IMG/VR virus record: IMGVR_UViG_3300009100_000046
Span: 1 to 22,257 of that record
DNA from: a virus
DNA length: 22,257 bases
Direction: 5' to 3' (one strand)
The translations under genes were made by a program, and so were the position numbers. Shown one piece after another: positions 15,475 through 20,280 of the stretch (positions are counted from its first letter, which is position 1; each line of letters starts with the position of its first letter). Under the pieces are notes generated by a model that worked only from the letters and a program-made list of their open reading frames with translations, had not been told where the DNA came from and ran no database searches.

Positions 15475-15534
15475 GGACCAGGGACACTTCGATGGGTGGC
15501 ACCCAGTCCTCGCCTAGTGCCGTATCCCTGGTCC
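15475..15534. repeat. 10-bp inverted repeat enclosing hairpin
   Basis: GGACCAGGGA (15475-15484) pairs perfectly with TCCCTGGTCC (15525-15534). Inside, TGGGT-GGC-ACCCA (15493-15505) forms a second hairpin. With the two elements before it, the whole 15386-15534 gap is base-paired RNA rather than coding sequence. Confidence 0.65.
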
Positions 15535-15544
15535 TTGTGCGAGG

Positions 15545-15664
15545 TCAATCCAGCAGGCCGGCCACGACGAAGACCAAGAGAACGGCGATGATGGTCACCG
15601 CCAACTGCCACGGCTTCATTCGCTTGCGCGGCTTGTTGGGCTCGTCGTCCCAATCACCACTCAC
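15545..15664 (-). CDS. Small single-TM protein
   Basis: The product has 39 residues from GTG 15664, seven bases after a CAGGAGG site. It starts MSGDWDDEPNKPRKRMKPW and ends in a membrane segment AVTIIAVLLVFVVAGLLD. The GTG overlaps the upstream stop. A longer in-frame extension overlaps the neighbouring gene and is unlikely. A tail-anchored topology with acidic/basic cytoplasmic part is expected; function unknown. Confidence 0.7.
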   Translation of the reverse strand: MSGDWDDEPNKPRKRMKPWQLAVTIIAVLLVFVVAGLLD

Positions 15665-15918
15665 TTGTTCCTCCTGATCGTGGTGGGCTGCTTCATCGTG
15701 GGCTTGACCGCTACCGGCTTCTTCGTGGGGGCTACGTGCCCGCACTCCCACCATTCGCCCTTGGCCCGGTCCTCAGCGTCGCAGTCCTCGACCTCGACGT
15801 CGTTCCCGGTGGGCTGTACAGCGGCCGGTGTGCGACATGCAACGATCAGCAGTACCACCAGCGTGAGGACGGCGAGGAATCCGCCGCCAAGCAGAAGGAT
15901 CTTCTGGTTCCTACTCAT
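15661..15918 (-). CDS. Lipoprotein-like small exported protein
   Basis: The product has 85 residues from ATG 15918. It begins MSRNQKILLLGGGFLAVLTL and the hydrophobic stretch ends VVLLIVACRTP, a lipobox-like LIVAC with Cys as candidate lipidated residue. After it come VEDCDAEDRAKGEWWECGHV and a Lys/Pro/Thr-rich tail. A surface lipoprotein made during infection, for instance in superinfection exclusion, is possible but inferred. It overlaps both neighbours. Confidence 0.7.
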   Translation of the reverse strand: MSRNQKILLLGGGFLAVLTLVVLLIVACRTPAAVQPTGNDVEVEDCDAEDRAKGEWWECGHVAPTKKPVAVKPTMKQPTTIRRNK

Positions 15919-16123
15919 CTGGACCTTTCGGTGTAGTGAACGTCTCCCAATCCCGCTGAGCACGCTCGGCGTGACCGTAGACGACCTCACGGACGAGGTT
16001 GCCGTCCGCGTCGTACAACTGGACGTGTCCCACTGGCCCAGCCCCGTCACGTATCTGCACCGATGCGGCATGCGCGGCTTCGAAGCGGTCAATCTTGGTC
16101 GTACCGTTTACGACATAGAACAT
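15911..16123 (-). CDS. Small soluble unknown protein
   Basis: The product has 70 residues from ATG 16123 (MFYVVNGTTKIDRFEAAHAA). It contains GPVGHVQLYDADGNLVREVV, a beta-hairpin-like repeat-type strand pair. An in-frame GTG at 16168 would add 15 residues, but it falls inside a 17-residue peptide frame with a better ribosome binding site. Its stop lies within the start of the lipoprotein-like gene. Function unknown. Confidence 0.68.
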   Translation of the reverse strand: MFYVVNGTTKIDRFEAAHAASVQIRDGAGPVGHVQLYDADGNLVREVVYGHAERAQRDWETFTTPKGPDE

Positions 16124-16146
16124 GGTTATTGTCGATCTTCGATGTA

Positions 16147-16200
16147 TCACGTGGCGTCGACCCCGCACCCTGTGCAGAGCAGTATCTTGCGACGGCCCAT
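16147..16200 (-). CDS. Candidate 17-residue CxxC peptide
   Basis: ATG 16200 follows a strong GAGGAG site located at the stop of the upstream gene. The frame reads MGRRKILLCTGCGVDAT and stops. The CTGC knuckle resembles the first half of the zinc peptides nearby. It may be a real micropeptide, a leader that couples translation to the next gene, or a remnant of a longer zinc-ribbon gene. Confidence 0.4.
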   Translation of the reverse strand: MGRRKILLCTGCGVDAT

Positions 16201-16208
16201 GTCACTCC

Positions 16209-16628
16209 TCAGTTTTGCAGGTGACAGAACACTGTTGCGGGTGAAAGGGTCACGTCCGGGGTGCCGACCAGGGCACCATTCTCAGTGGTCCAGAAGCATT
16301 CCAGTCGACGGAAGTCGAACTGCTGTGCTTCGATCAGAGCGGAACTGCCACGAGGTACGAAGATCATTTGCTCGTAACTGTCCCTGGACCAGGGAAGATC
16401 CTGCTGGCCGAATCCATCGACACTGACCTTGATCCGAACGGGGTTGTCACGGTGACACTCCCCCTTGCCCTTGTCCTGATTGGGAGAGCAGAGCACGACG
16501 TGGGCGATGTAAGACCTACCATCTCGTTGCTCTGTGTCGGTTGGACCGAGGCGAGGCCACACCAGTCCTGCCATGACAATAAGGACCAAGGCTCCGAAAC
16601 CTACCTTGATCCTGGTGCCTAGCTTCAT
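16209..16628 (-). CDS. Membrane-anchored or exported unknown protein
   Basis: The product has 139 residues; ATG 16628 overlaps the upstream TAA. Residues 8-26 (KVGFGALVLIVMAGLVWPRL) form an N-terminal membrane anchor or uncleaved signal. The remainder has VLCSPNQDKGKGECHRD and a C-terminal LECFWTTENGALVG region, with four Cys that could pair outside the cell. The topology resembles the protein encoded at 16732-17130. Function unknown. Confidence 0.75.
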   Translation of the reverse strand: MKLGTRIKVGFGALVLIVMAGLVWPRLGPTDTEQRDGRSYIAHVVLCSPNQDKGKGECHRDNPVRIKVSVDGFGQQDLPWSRDSYEQMIFVPRGSSALIEAQQFDFRRLECFWTTENGALVGTPDVTLSPATVFCHLQN

Positions 16629-16720
16629 TACTTCCTTTCACGATGTTGACAGTCACACCAGGTGCTCCCGATGCATTTGTCATGTTGCCCGGCCTTGCAG
16701 CCCTTGCAGATGAACCCCAT
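16628..16720 (-). CDS. 30-residue zinc-binding peptide
   Basis: The product is MGFICKGCKAGQHDKCIGST followed by WCDCQHRERK. Cys5, Cys8, His13, Cys16, Cys22, Cys24 and His26 give a dense CxxC/H/C/CxC set suited to zinc. ATG 16720 lies behind an excellent GAAGGAGG. Similar tiny proteins with a TWCDCQH ending occur in actinobacteriophages; no function is known to me. It overlaps the next gene by one base. Confidence 0.82.
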   Translation of the reverse strand: MGFICKGCKAGQHDKCIGSTWCDCQHRERK

Positions 16721-16731
16721 GGTCGCCTCCT

Positions 16732-17130
16732 TCAGGGGACAACGTATCGAACGGAGATCTCTCCTGGGACCTGAGTCGACCGCTGTGGGGTGACTATCCA
16801 TCCCTGGTTGGTCAACCAGATCCGGGAGAACCCTTTGTCCCACCACTGTGCGAACCAGAAGTTGATCACTTGGCCGCGACGTACGCCCGGGATCTCGTCC
16901 TGACCGGACCTGCTCACCGTGTAGGGGCCGAACTGCACCTCATCGATGATGTACCAGATCAGAGCATCTTGCGTTCGATGACCTTGGATCTCCCAATGGG
17001 CCACGATCACCGGAGGACGATCAGGGTCTACCTGCGGTTCAACCTTCTTGCGTGTCTGATGGGACAGCACCGAGATGGCAATCAAGATGGCCGCCAACAG
17101 TGCAACCCCACTCACGAACTTCTTGCCCAC
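16732..17130 (-). CDS. Membrane-anchored unknown protein
   Basis: The product has 132 residues from GTG 17130, behind AAAGGGG. Residues 5-23 (FVSGVALLAAILIAISVL) form one membrane segment, followed by a basic stretch and a soluble domain rich in Trp (AHWEIQGHRTQDALIWYIID, INFWFAQWWDKGFSRIW). It is the gene nearest to the tRNA array. An N-anchored extracytoplasmic domain is likely; role unknown. Confidence 0.75.
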   Translation of the reverse strand: MGKKFVSGVALLAAILIAISVLSHQTRKKVEPQVDPDRPPVIVAHWEIQGHRTQDALIWYIIDEVQFGPYTVSRSGQDEIPGVRRGQVINFWFAQWWDKGFSRIWLTNQGWIVTPQRSTQVPGEISVRYVVP

Positions 17131-17146
17131 TTAGCCCCTTTCTAGA

Positions 17147-17205
17147 GGGCACGGACCTACCCGTAGGTAGCTGGGGATGGCCCCAAAGGCGGCAGGTCCG
17201 TGCCC
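17147..17205. repeat. 12-bp inverted repeat copied from the tRNA-Arg anticodon region
   Basis: GGGCACGGACCT (17147-17158) is perfectly complementary to AGGTCCGTGCCC (17194-17205). Inside is TGGGG-ATGG-CCCCA. The same 12-mer AGGTCCGTGCCC recurs at 17247-17258, within the D/anticodon region of the neighbouring tRNA-Arg, so the hairpin arms duplicate part of that tRNA. Confidence 0.75.
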
Positions 17206-17207
17206 AG

Positions 17208-17279
17208 TACCCGTACCGGGATTCGAACCCGGATCCCAGACTTAGGAGGTCCGTGCCCTGTCCGTTGGGCTATACGGGT
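17208..17279 (-). tRNA. tRNA-Arg (CCT)
   Basis: Read on the - strand, acceptor ACCCGTA pairs with TACGGGT, the D-arm has GCCC/GGGC, the anticodon loop is CTCCTAA (anticodon CCT, codon AGG) and the T-arm is CCGGG-TTCGAAT-CCCGG. Discriminator A; CCA is not encoded. AGG is a rare codon in GC-rich actinobacteria, so the gene may support translation of phage mRNAs. Confidence 0.93.
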
Positions 17280-17285
17280 AGGTTG

Positions 17286-17335
17286 CCCTGTCACCGCTAG
17301 GTGCCCTAGAACCTTGCATGCGCGCGATGACAGGG
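17286..17335. repeat. 8-bp inverted repeat with inner hairpin
   Basis: CCCTGTCA (17286-17293) pairs with TGACAGGG (17328-17335), and CTAGG-TGC-CCTAG (17297-17309) lies inside. The outer stem can be lengthened by GGT/ACC across a 2-base bulge. It fills the spacer between tRNA-Arg and tRNA-Thr. Confidence 0.6.
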
Positions 17336-17409
17336 ACCTCCTTAGCAGAGAGACAGCGTTAGATGAGACCAGGTACCTGATCGTCGATACTGCTCGGGCG
17401 CTCCCGCTG

Positions 17410-17483
17410 AGCCTCAGACAGGAATCGAACCTGCGTCCGGTTGCCTACAATGCAACTGCTCAGCCAACGTGAGCTACTGAGGC
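17410..17483 (-). tRNA. tRNA-Thr (TGT)
   Basis: Acceptor GCCTCAG pairs with CTGAGGC, D-stem GCTC/GAGC, anticodon stem GTTGC/GCAAC with loop ATTGTAG (anticodon TGT, codon ACA), T-arm GCAGG-TTCGATT-CCTGT. Discriminator T, which is unusual but not unknown for Thr. No CCA encoded. ACA is rare in GC-rich hosts. Confidence 0.92.
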
Positions 17484-17487
17484 GGGT

Positions 17488-17531
17488 GCGGGGACTTAGT
17501 TTAACGACCTCACCCAATCCCCGCTGAGGTC
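17488..17531. ncRNA. H-type pseudoknot element in the tRNA spacer
   Basis: Two perfect 7-bp stems interlock: GCGGGGA (17488-17494) with TCCCCGC (17518-17524), and GACCTCA (17506-17512) with TGAGGTC (17525-17531). The order a-b-a'-b' with no base between a' and b' is the layout of a coaxially stacked H-type pseudoknot; the pairing holds on either strand. It may instead act as two exclusive hairpins. Confidence 0.6.
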
Positions 17532-17583
17532 ACCAGATGCAAGCATCCGGACGGTGGAGCGTTCCCCTACTAGGTGCCTGACA

Positions 17584-17610
17584 GTGTCGAGGTCCATGGC
17601 CAGTCGACAC
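17584..17610. repeat. 7-bp hairpin between tRNA-Thr and tRNA-Lys
   Basis: GTGTCGA (17584-17590) pairs with TCGACAC (17604-17610) over a 13-base loop. It partly overlaps a CACCCTGCC motif that recurs in other spacers. No coding frame is visible in this gap. Confidence 0.55.
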
Positions 17611-17635
17611 CCTGCCTCCGTTTGAAGCCCCCACG

Positions 17636-17706
17636 TACCCCCGGTAGGAATCGAACCTACCTCTACTGGTTAAGAGCCAGCAGCTAAACCACTCAGCTAC
17701 GGGGGC
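17636..17706 (-). tRNA. tRNA-Lys (CTT)
   Basis: Acceptor GCCCCCG pairs with CGGGGGT, anticodon stem GCTGG/CCAGT with loop CTCTTAA (anticodon CTT, codon AAG), T-arm GTAGG-TTCGATT-CCTAC, discriminator A, no CCA. All canonical features are present. AAG is a common codon, so this gene may replace a damaged or limiting host tRNA rather than supply a rare one. Confidence 0.95.
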
Positions 17707-17775
17707 GTTGAAGTTTTCCGGTACACGTGGAACTTGGGGCGTGCCCTTCTCCCGGCTCAGTAGGGGAGCGCTCGG

Positions 17776-17964
17776 TCAATTGTGACGCTGCTTGGGTTTG
17801 TGTCCCACGTGCAGCTTTCCACAGTGCTTGCAGTAGTACACGTTGTAGCTCTTGGGGTTGGCTCCCCTGCGCCGGGCCAAGTAGAAGATGAACTCCATAC
17901 CAGCCTTCTTGCTGGTGAATGCCTTCTTGTCCCCGCAGGCACGCCCCTTCGTCGCGGTGACCAT
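17776..17964 (-). CDS. Small zinc-knuckle protein
   Basis: The product has 62 residues; ATG 17964 overlaps the upstream TAA. A basic N-terminal helix (GDKKAFTSKKAGMEFIFYLA) precedes YNVYYCKHCGKLHVGHKPK, a CxxC plus HxxxH zinc knuckle. Small proteins of this design, helix then a CKxCGxxHxxH end, are frequent in actinobacteriophages and of unknown role; nucleic-acid binding is plausible. A longer frame upstream overlaps the neighbour and is less likely. Confidence 0.8.
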   Translation of the reverse strand: MVTATKGRACGDKKAFTSKKAGMEFIFYLARRRGANPKSYNVYYCKHCGKLHVGHKPKQRHN

Positions 17965-18191
17965 TACTGGATCTCACCAGGGGGAGAGACGACCGCTTGG
18001 CTACCGTCCGAATACTCGACCACCACCCAAATGGGGGGATCTCCTTCTTCCCTCAGTGCGGGGACGTAGAGGGCGCCTGGGGCACTCACGGTCACCGTAT
18101 GCCTGAGGTCCCCTTTGTCCGGATGTTCGCTGTAGAACCTCACGGTGAACGGGAACGTGTCCAGCGGAAGATCAATGAACTTGACTTGCAT
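17964..18191 (-). CDS. Small beta-rich unknown protein
   Basis: The product has 75 residues from ATG 18191, five bases after GAGGAGG. The sequence is strand-rich: FIDLPLDTFPFTVRFYSEHP, VTVSAPGALYVPAL, IWVVVEYSDGSQAVV. The promoter-proximal side carries a tandem duplicate of its own ribosome binding site and ATG. Function unknown. It is translationally coupled to the zinc-knuckle gene. Confidence 0.75.
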   Translation of the reverse strand: MQVKFIDLPLDTFPFTVRFYSEHPDKGDLRHTVTVSAPGALYVPALREEGDPPIWVVVEYSDGSQAVVSPPGEIQ

Positions 18192-18228
18192 GTCACCTCC
18201 TCAGTTTTCATGTCACCTCCTCAGTTTT
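18189..18228 (-). repeat. Tandem 20-bp duplication of a translation start
   Basis: On the - strand AAAACTGAGGAGGTGACATG occurs twice head to tail. Each copy holds a full ribosome binding site and ATG. The inner copy starts the 75-residue gene; the outer ATG opens a 23-codon frame out of phase with it. A near copy lacking one G lies at 16198-16216. Confidence 0.9.
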
Positions 18229-18238
18229 AGAGTGCACG

Positions 18239-18352
18239 CCCCGCCTCCTGGTAGTGCGGGGTCGCTGACCAGTGTCGATCAGACTCTCCAGGTGCCACCT
18301 GAACATGCACTTTGTCCATCACGAGGGCCTCACTCTCTATCCTCCATGGACA
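18239..18352. repeat. Two hairpins in the gap before the zinc gene pair
   Basis: CCCCGC (18239-18244) pairs with GCGGGG (18256-18261), and TGTCCAT (18313-18319) with ATGGACA (18346-18352), the latter enclosing GAGG-G-CCTC. No coding frame longer than chance or tRNA is visible from 18229 to 18403; no promoter could be recognised. Confidence 0.5.
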
Positions 18353-18403
18353 CTCGGTTCCGCAAGCGCAACGTGAGGCGTGTCTGCGACATCACCGAAA
18401 GTG

Positions 18404-18472
18404 CGGACACGGGAGGGATCGAACCTCCATCCAGGCTCCTCGCCTGTGATCTGCCTTTTGATCTACGTATGC
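18404..18472 (-). tRNA. Degenerate tRNA-like sequence, isotype not assignable
   Basis: Acceptor GCATACG pairs with CGTGTCC except for one C-C mismatch; TA, D-arm GATC-AAAAGGCA-GATC and T-arm GGAGG-TTCGATC-CCTCC are canonical. The anticodon arm is short: CAGGC-GAGGA-GCCTG, a 5-base loop, or a 7-base loop CGAGGAG with G at position 33. It may be a decaying gene or a specialised tRNA. Confidence 0.5.
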
Positions 18473-18478
18473 CCGTTC

Positions 18479-18571
18479 GGGAACCGGCGCTGGCCGCCTG
18501 TGCGCTTACGGACTCATTGTCGACGGGTACCCACCTTCGCACTGGCCTCTCCCCGTCCTAGCCCGGTTCCC
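18479..18571. repeat. 9-bp long-range inverted repeat between tRNAs
   Basis: GGGAACCGG (18479-18487) is perfectly complementary to CCGGTTCCC (18563-18571). Nested within are GTGCG (18500-18504) with CGCAC (18538-18542) and flanking GGCC blocks, giving a long rod-like RNA of 93 bases. Confidence 0.6.
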
Positions 18572-18622
18572 TGGCCCACGAGTCATGCCAGACGCTTTCC
18601 TTCTGGTCACTCTCGAGGGTTG

Positions 18623-18699
18623 TGGACTCGGCAGGATTCGAACCTGCACTCATTCCTGGCCGCGACCAGGGCGCTCATGCCCGTTGGAGCTACGAGTCC
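18623..18699 (-). tRNA. tRNA with 6-base anticodon loop, isotype uncertain
   Basis: Acceptor GGACTCG pairs with CGAGTCC, D-stem GCTC/GAGC, T-arm GCAGG-TTCGAAT-CCTGC, discriminator A and overall 77-base length are all normal. The anticodon arm is CCTGG-TCGCGG-CCAGG: the stem is perfect but the loop has six bases. If the T is position 33 the anticodon reads CGC (Ala), yet the G3-T70 pair of Ala is missing. Isotype left open. Confidence 0.72.
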
Positions 18700-18713
18700 T
18701 TGTCGGGCTACTG

Positions 18714-18769
18714 CCCGTTACAACCCTTAACGGGTCAGTCATTACCGGTTTGTCGGCCCGCGCAATGAC
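18714..18769. repeat. Two adjacent hairpins in tRNA spacer
   Basis: CCCGTTA (18714-18720) pairs with TAACGGG (18728-18734), and GTCATT (18738-18743) with AATGAC (18764-18769). They follow the tRNA at 18623 on its upstream side. Nothing coding is seen in 18700-18878. Confidence 0.5.
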
Positions 18770-18878
18770 CACCGCGACGGCGCAGCGTCCGTGGCCTGTC
18801 TTGCGACTGATCGTTTCATGCGCATCGAGGGCCGTTCTACCAGGAGCATCTAAGTACGCTAGGCCCCTCCCTGGCTTG

Positions 18879-18957
18879 TGACAGTCAGTGGAATCGAACC
18901 ACTCATGCCGAAGCACGGGTTTTACAGACCCGCTGTAGCACCAGCTACGTGACTGCC
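18879..18957 (-). tRNA. tRNA-Tyr (GTA)
   Basis: Acceptor GGCAGTC pairs with GACTGTC; anticodon stem CGGGT/ACCCG with loop CTGTAAA (anticodon GTA, codons TAC/TAT); a long variable arm with TGC-TTCG-GCA, as expected of bacterial tRNA-Tyr; T-arm AGTGG-TTCGATT-CCACT; discriminator A. Confidence 0.93.
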
Positions 18958-18962
18958 TTGGC

Positions 18963-18994
18963 TGGGGGAGGGAGATACCCTTCTCCCTCCCCCA
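18963..18994. repeat. 12-bp perfect hairpin between tRNAs
   Basis: TGGGGGAGGGAG (18963-18974) is perfectly complementary to CTCCCTCCCCCA (18983-18994), loop of eight. On the - strand it lies immediately upstream of tRNA-Tyr, with no U-run after it, so it resembles a processing or insulating hairpin more than a terminator. Confidence 0.75.
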
Positions 18995-18998
18995 ATTT

Positions 18999-19087
18999 AA
19001 ACGATACTGGGATTTGCACCCAGGTGATCCTTTCAAGGGATCTCCGGATTTGACGTCCGGTGCCTTTGGCTTCTCGGCAACATCGTT
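18999..19087 (-). tRNA. Class II tRNA-like gene, apparent TCA anticodon
   Basis: Acceptor AACGATG pairs with TATCGTT (an eighth A-T pair is possible), anticodon stem CCGGA/TCCGG with 7-base loop CGTCAAA, long variable arm GATCC-CTTGAAA-GGATC, T-arm CTGGG-TGCAAAT-CCCAG. By geometry the anticodon is TCA (reads UGA). Position 33 is G, the T-loop has TGC instead of TTC, and the D-loop lacks the GG pair. Read from the T as position 33, the anticodon would be CAA (Leu), but then the stem fails. Confidence 0.58.
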
Positions 19088-19155
19088 TTCGAGGTGAGAT
19101 CAACACGTCGCGATCCGCGACTACCCAGCGCCATTTAAGACCACAGGTCATTCAT

Positions 19156-19231
19156 GTGACATCGCGCTCTGCCATTGAGCTACGGGGCCATGAGAGAGGC
19201 CCCGCCGGGATTCGAACCCGGAACCTCAGTT
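19156..19231 (-). tRNA. Candidate circularly permuted tRNA (3' half before 5' half)
   Basis: In the direction of transcription a variable loop AGGTT, T-arm CCGGG-TTCGAAT-CCCGG and 3' acceptor CGGGGCC (19226-19198) come first. After 8 bases (19197-19190) follows 5' acceptor GGCCCCG, TA, and D-arm GCTC-AATGGCA-GAGC (19189-about 19165). The two acceptor strands match over 7 bp. No other 3' half fits the 5' half on its downstream side. The anticodon stem is not convincing: only about 3 of 5 pairs form at the expected positions. An orphan 5' half beside a separate RNA is the alternative. Confidence 0.48.
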
Positions 19232-19459
19232 GTCTTGCCCGTGACCGGTCGATCTGAGCGTTGACGTTTTAGGTTCAGTCTGGAGCAATAGCCTCAGACT
19301 ATGCCCTACGGCATCAATGATGCGCAGAGCTGAATCTTACGTAGAGTCGGATTTTGGTGGGGCGTCCGACAACCCTCGTACTGTGCTCCTACCCGGCCAA
19401 GCCGGGGGTCTATGGGGCAGTTCGCGTTTACGGTAGCCAACTGCCAAGTCACCGGGGCC
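19198..19459 (-). ncRNA. Structured RNA, possible long-insert tRNA-like (tmRNA-like) molecule
   Basis: A second GGCCCCG (19459-19453) also pairs with the acceptor CGGGGCC at 19204-19198. Nine bases later CAGTTG (19443-19438) pairs with CAACTG (19232-19227), which is followed by a 5-base variable loop and the T-arm with exact tRNA spacing. Between them lie hairpins GGCAGTT/AACTGCC (alternative to the former), CCCGGC/GCCGGG, TCCGAC/GTCGGA, ATGCC/GGCAT and AGTCTG/CAGACT. A missing D-stem and a ~190-base insert recall tmRNA, but no tag ending in LAA and no G3-U70 pair are seen. Confidence 0.4.
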
Positions 19460-19497
19460 AGCGGCAGGGTGACTAAGCCCACCGCCTGCATCCACCA

Positions 19498-19519
19498 CTT
19501 CCGCCCGCTCGGGCGGAAG
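19498..19519 (-). terminator. GC-rich hairpin after the DUF7873-like gene
   Basis: CTTCCGCCCG (19498-19507) is complementary to CGGGCGGAAG (19510-19519), one base past the stop codon of the gene read leftward. There is no U-tract, so it is at best a weak or protein-assisted terminator, or a 3' end protector. Confidence 0.6.
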
Positions 19520-19520
19520 A

Positions 19521-20255
19521 TCAGAGTGCGAACAGGTAACCGAAGATCTTGTTACCGATGTTCCGGTCGATGACCTCGACGCTGTTCGCGGTTTCTCGAG
19601 CGAACTTCACTGCCTGACGCAGGACTTCGATCCGCTCCAGGAGCTGGGTCACCCGGGCCTGCGGTACCGCACCGGAGAACTTGACAGTGGTCCAGTCGCC
19701 GACCACGGTGTCCTCCATCCACACGTCCACCTGCGCAGGGTGCTTGTCCGTGGCCTTGGACTTCTCCAGAGTACGGGGCACCTTCTTGCTGCGGGTGGTC
19801 GACGTCGACTTGGTAGCCCAGGCGTCAGCGTTCGTGTCGTAGTGCCACTCCTCGGCCGGGTCCAGGACCGGTAGCCGGGATACCACAGTCCGTACGTCGG
19901 TGAGCTGCTTCTCCAGGAACAGCAGCGTGGCGACTGGGACCTTCTCCAGGAGCACCTTGCCGCCGACGACCACGTCAGCGAAGGCGACGGTGTTGGTGTG
20001 TTCCTGGGTGGCTACGACGTCGAACAGCCTGGTCAGGTACTGGGCCGCGTCGTTGAGCAGGTGCTCGGCCCTGAGCTGCACCTTGTTGCCTTCGCCAGGA
20101 AGCTGCTCACCGTCGTCGTCACGCGGACGGTAGGTGCGCACCTGGCCGTGGAACGGCTCCTTCTTCTGGAGCTGGTGGTAGATCTTGGTGAATGCGCCGT
20201 TGGTGTCACCCTTCACACCCTTGACGATCGCCACGATCTGGTTGAGCTTGGCCAT
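19521..20255 (-). CDS. DUF7873-like phage protein
   Basis: The product has 244 residues from ATG 20255 behind GGAG. It shows the features of a protein family common in Streptomyces and its phages: MAKLNQIVAIVKGVKGDTNG, FHGQVRTYRPRDDDGEQLPG, LLFLEKQLTDVRTVVSRLPV, LDPAEEWHY, TDKHPAQVDVWMEDTVVGDW and a C-terminal GNKIFGYLFAL. The family has no established biochemical role. It is the largest soluble protein in the early-type leftward region and stands alone between RNA elements, followed by a hairpin. Confidence 0.88.
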   Translation of the reverse strand: MAKLNQIVAIVKGVKGDTNGAFTKIYHQLQKKEPFHGQVRTYRPRDDDGEQLPGEGNKVQLRAEHLLNDAAQYLTRLFDVVATQEHTNTVAFADVVVGGKVLLEKVPVATLLFLEKQLTDVRTVVSRLPVLDPAEEWHYDTNADAWATKSTSTTRSKKVPRTLEKSKATDKHPAQVDVWMEDTVVGDWTTVKFSGAVPQARVTQLLERIEVLRQAVKFARETANSVEVIDRNIGNKIFGYLFAL

Positions 20256-20280
20256 TCTTCTCCGTCTCTACTCAGTCTGA

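Noticed and set aside
19197-19231. attP core copied from a host tRNA 3' end
   Set aside because: No integrase is in the window and the matching 5' half next to it is not explained by an attachment site; still possible without the rest of the genome.
19306-19491. 61-codon frame on the - strand, considered as a tmRNA tag
   Set aside because: No tag-like ending (LAA) and no usual resume-codon context; the region is explained by RNA structure.
19198-19500. Group I intron in a tRNA
   Set aside because: A short S-like ATAGTC segment exists but no convincing P, Q and R partners or P1/P10 geometry could be found.
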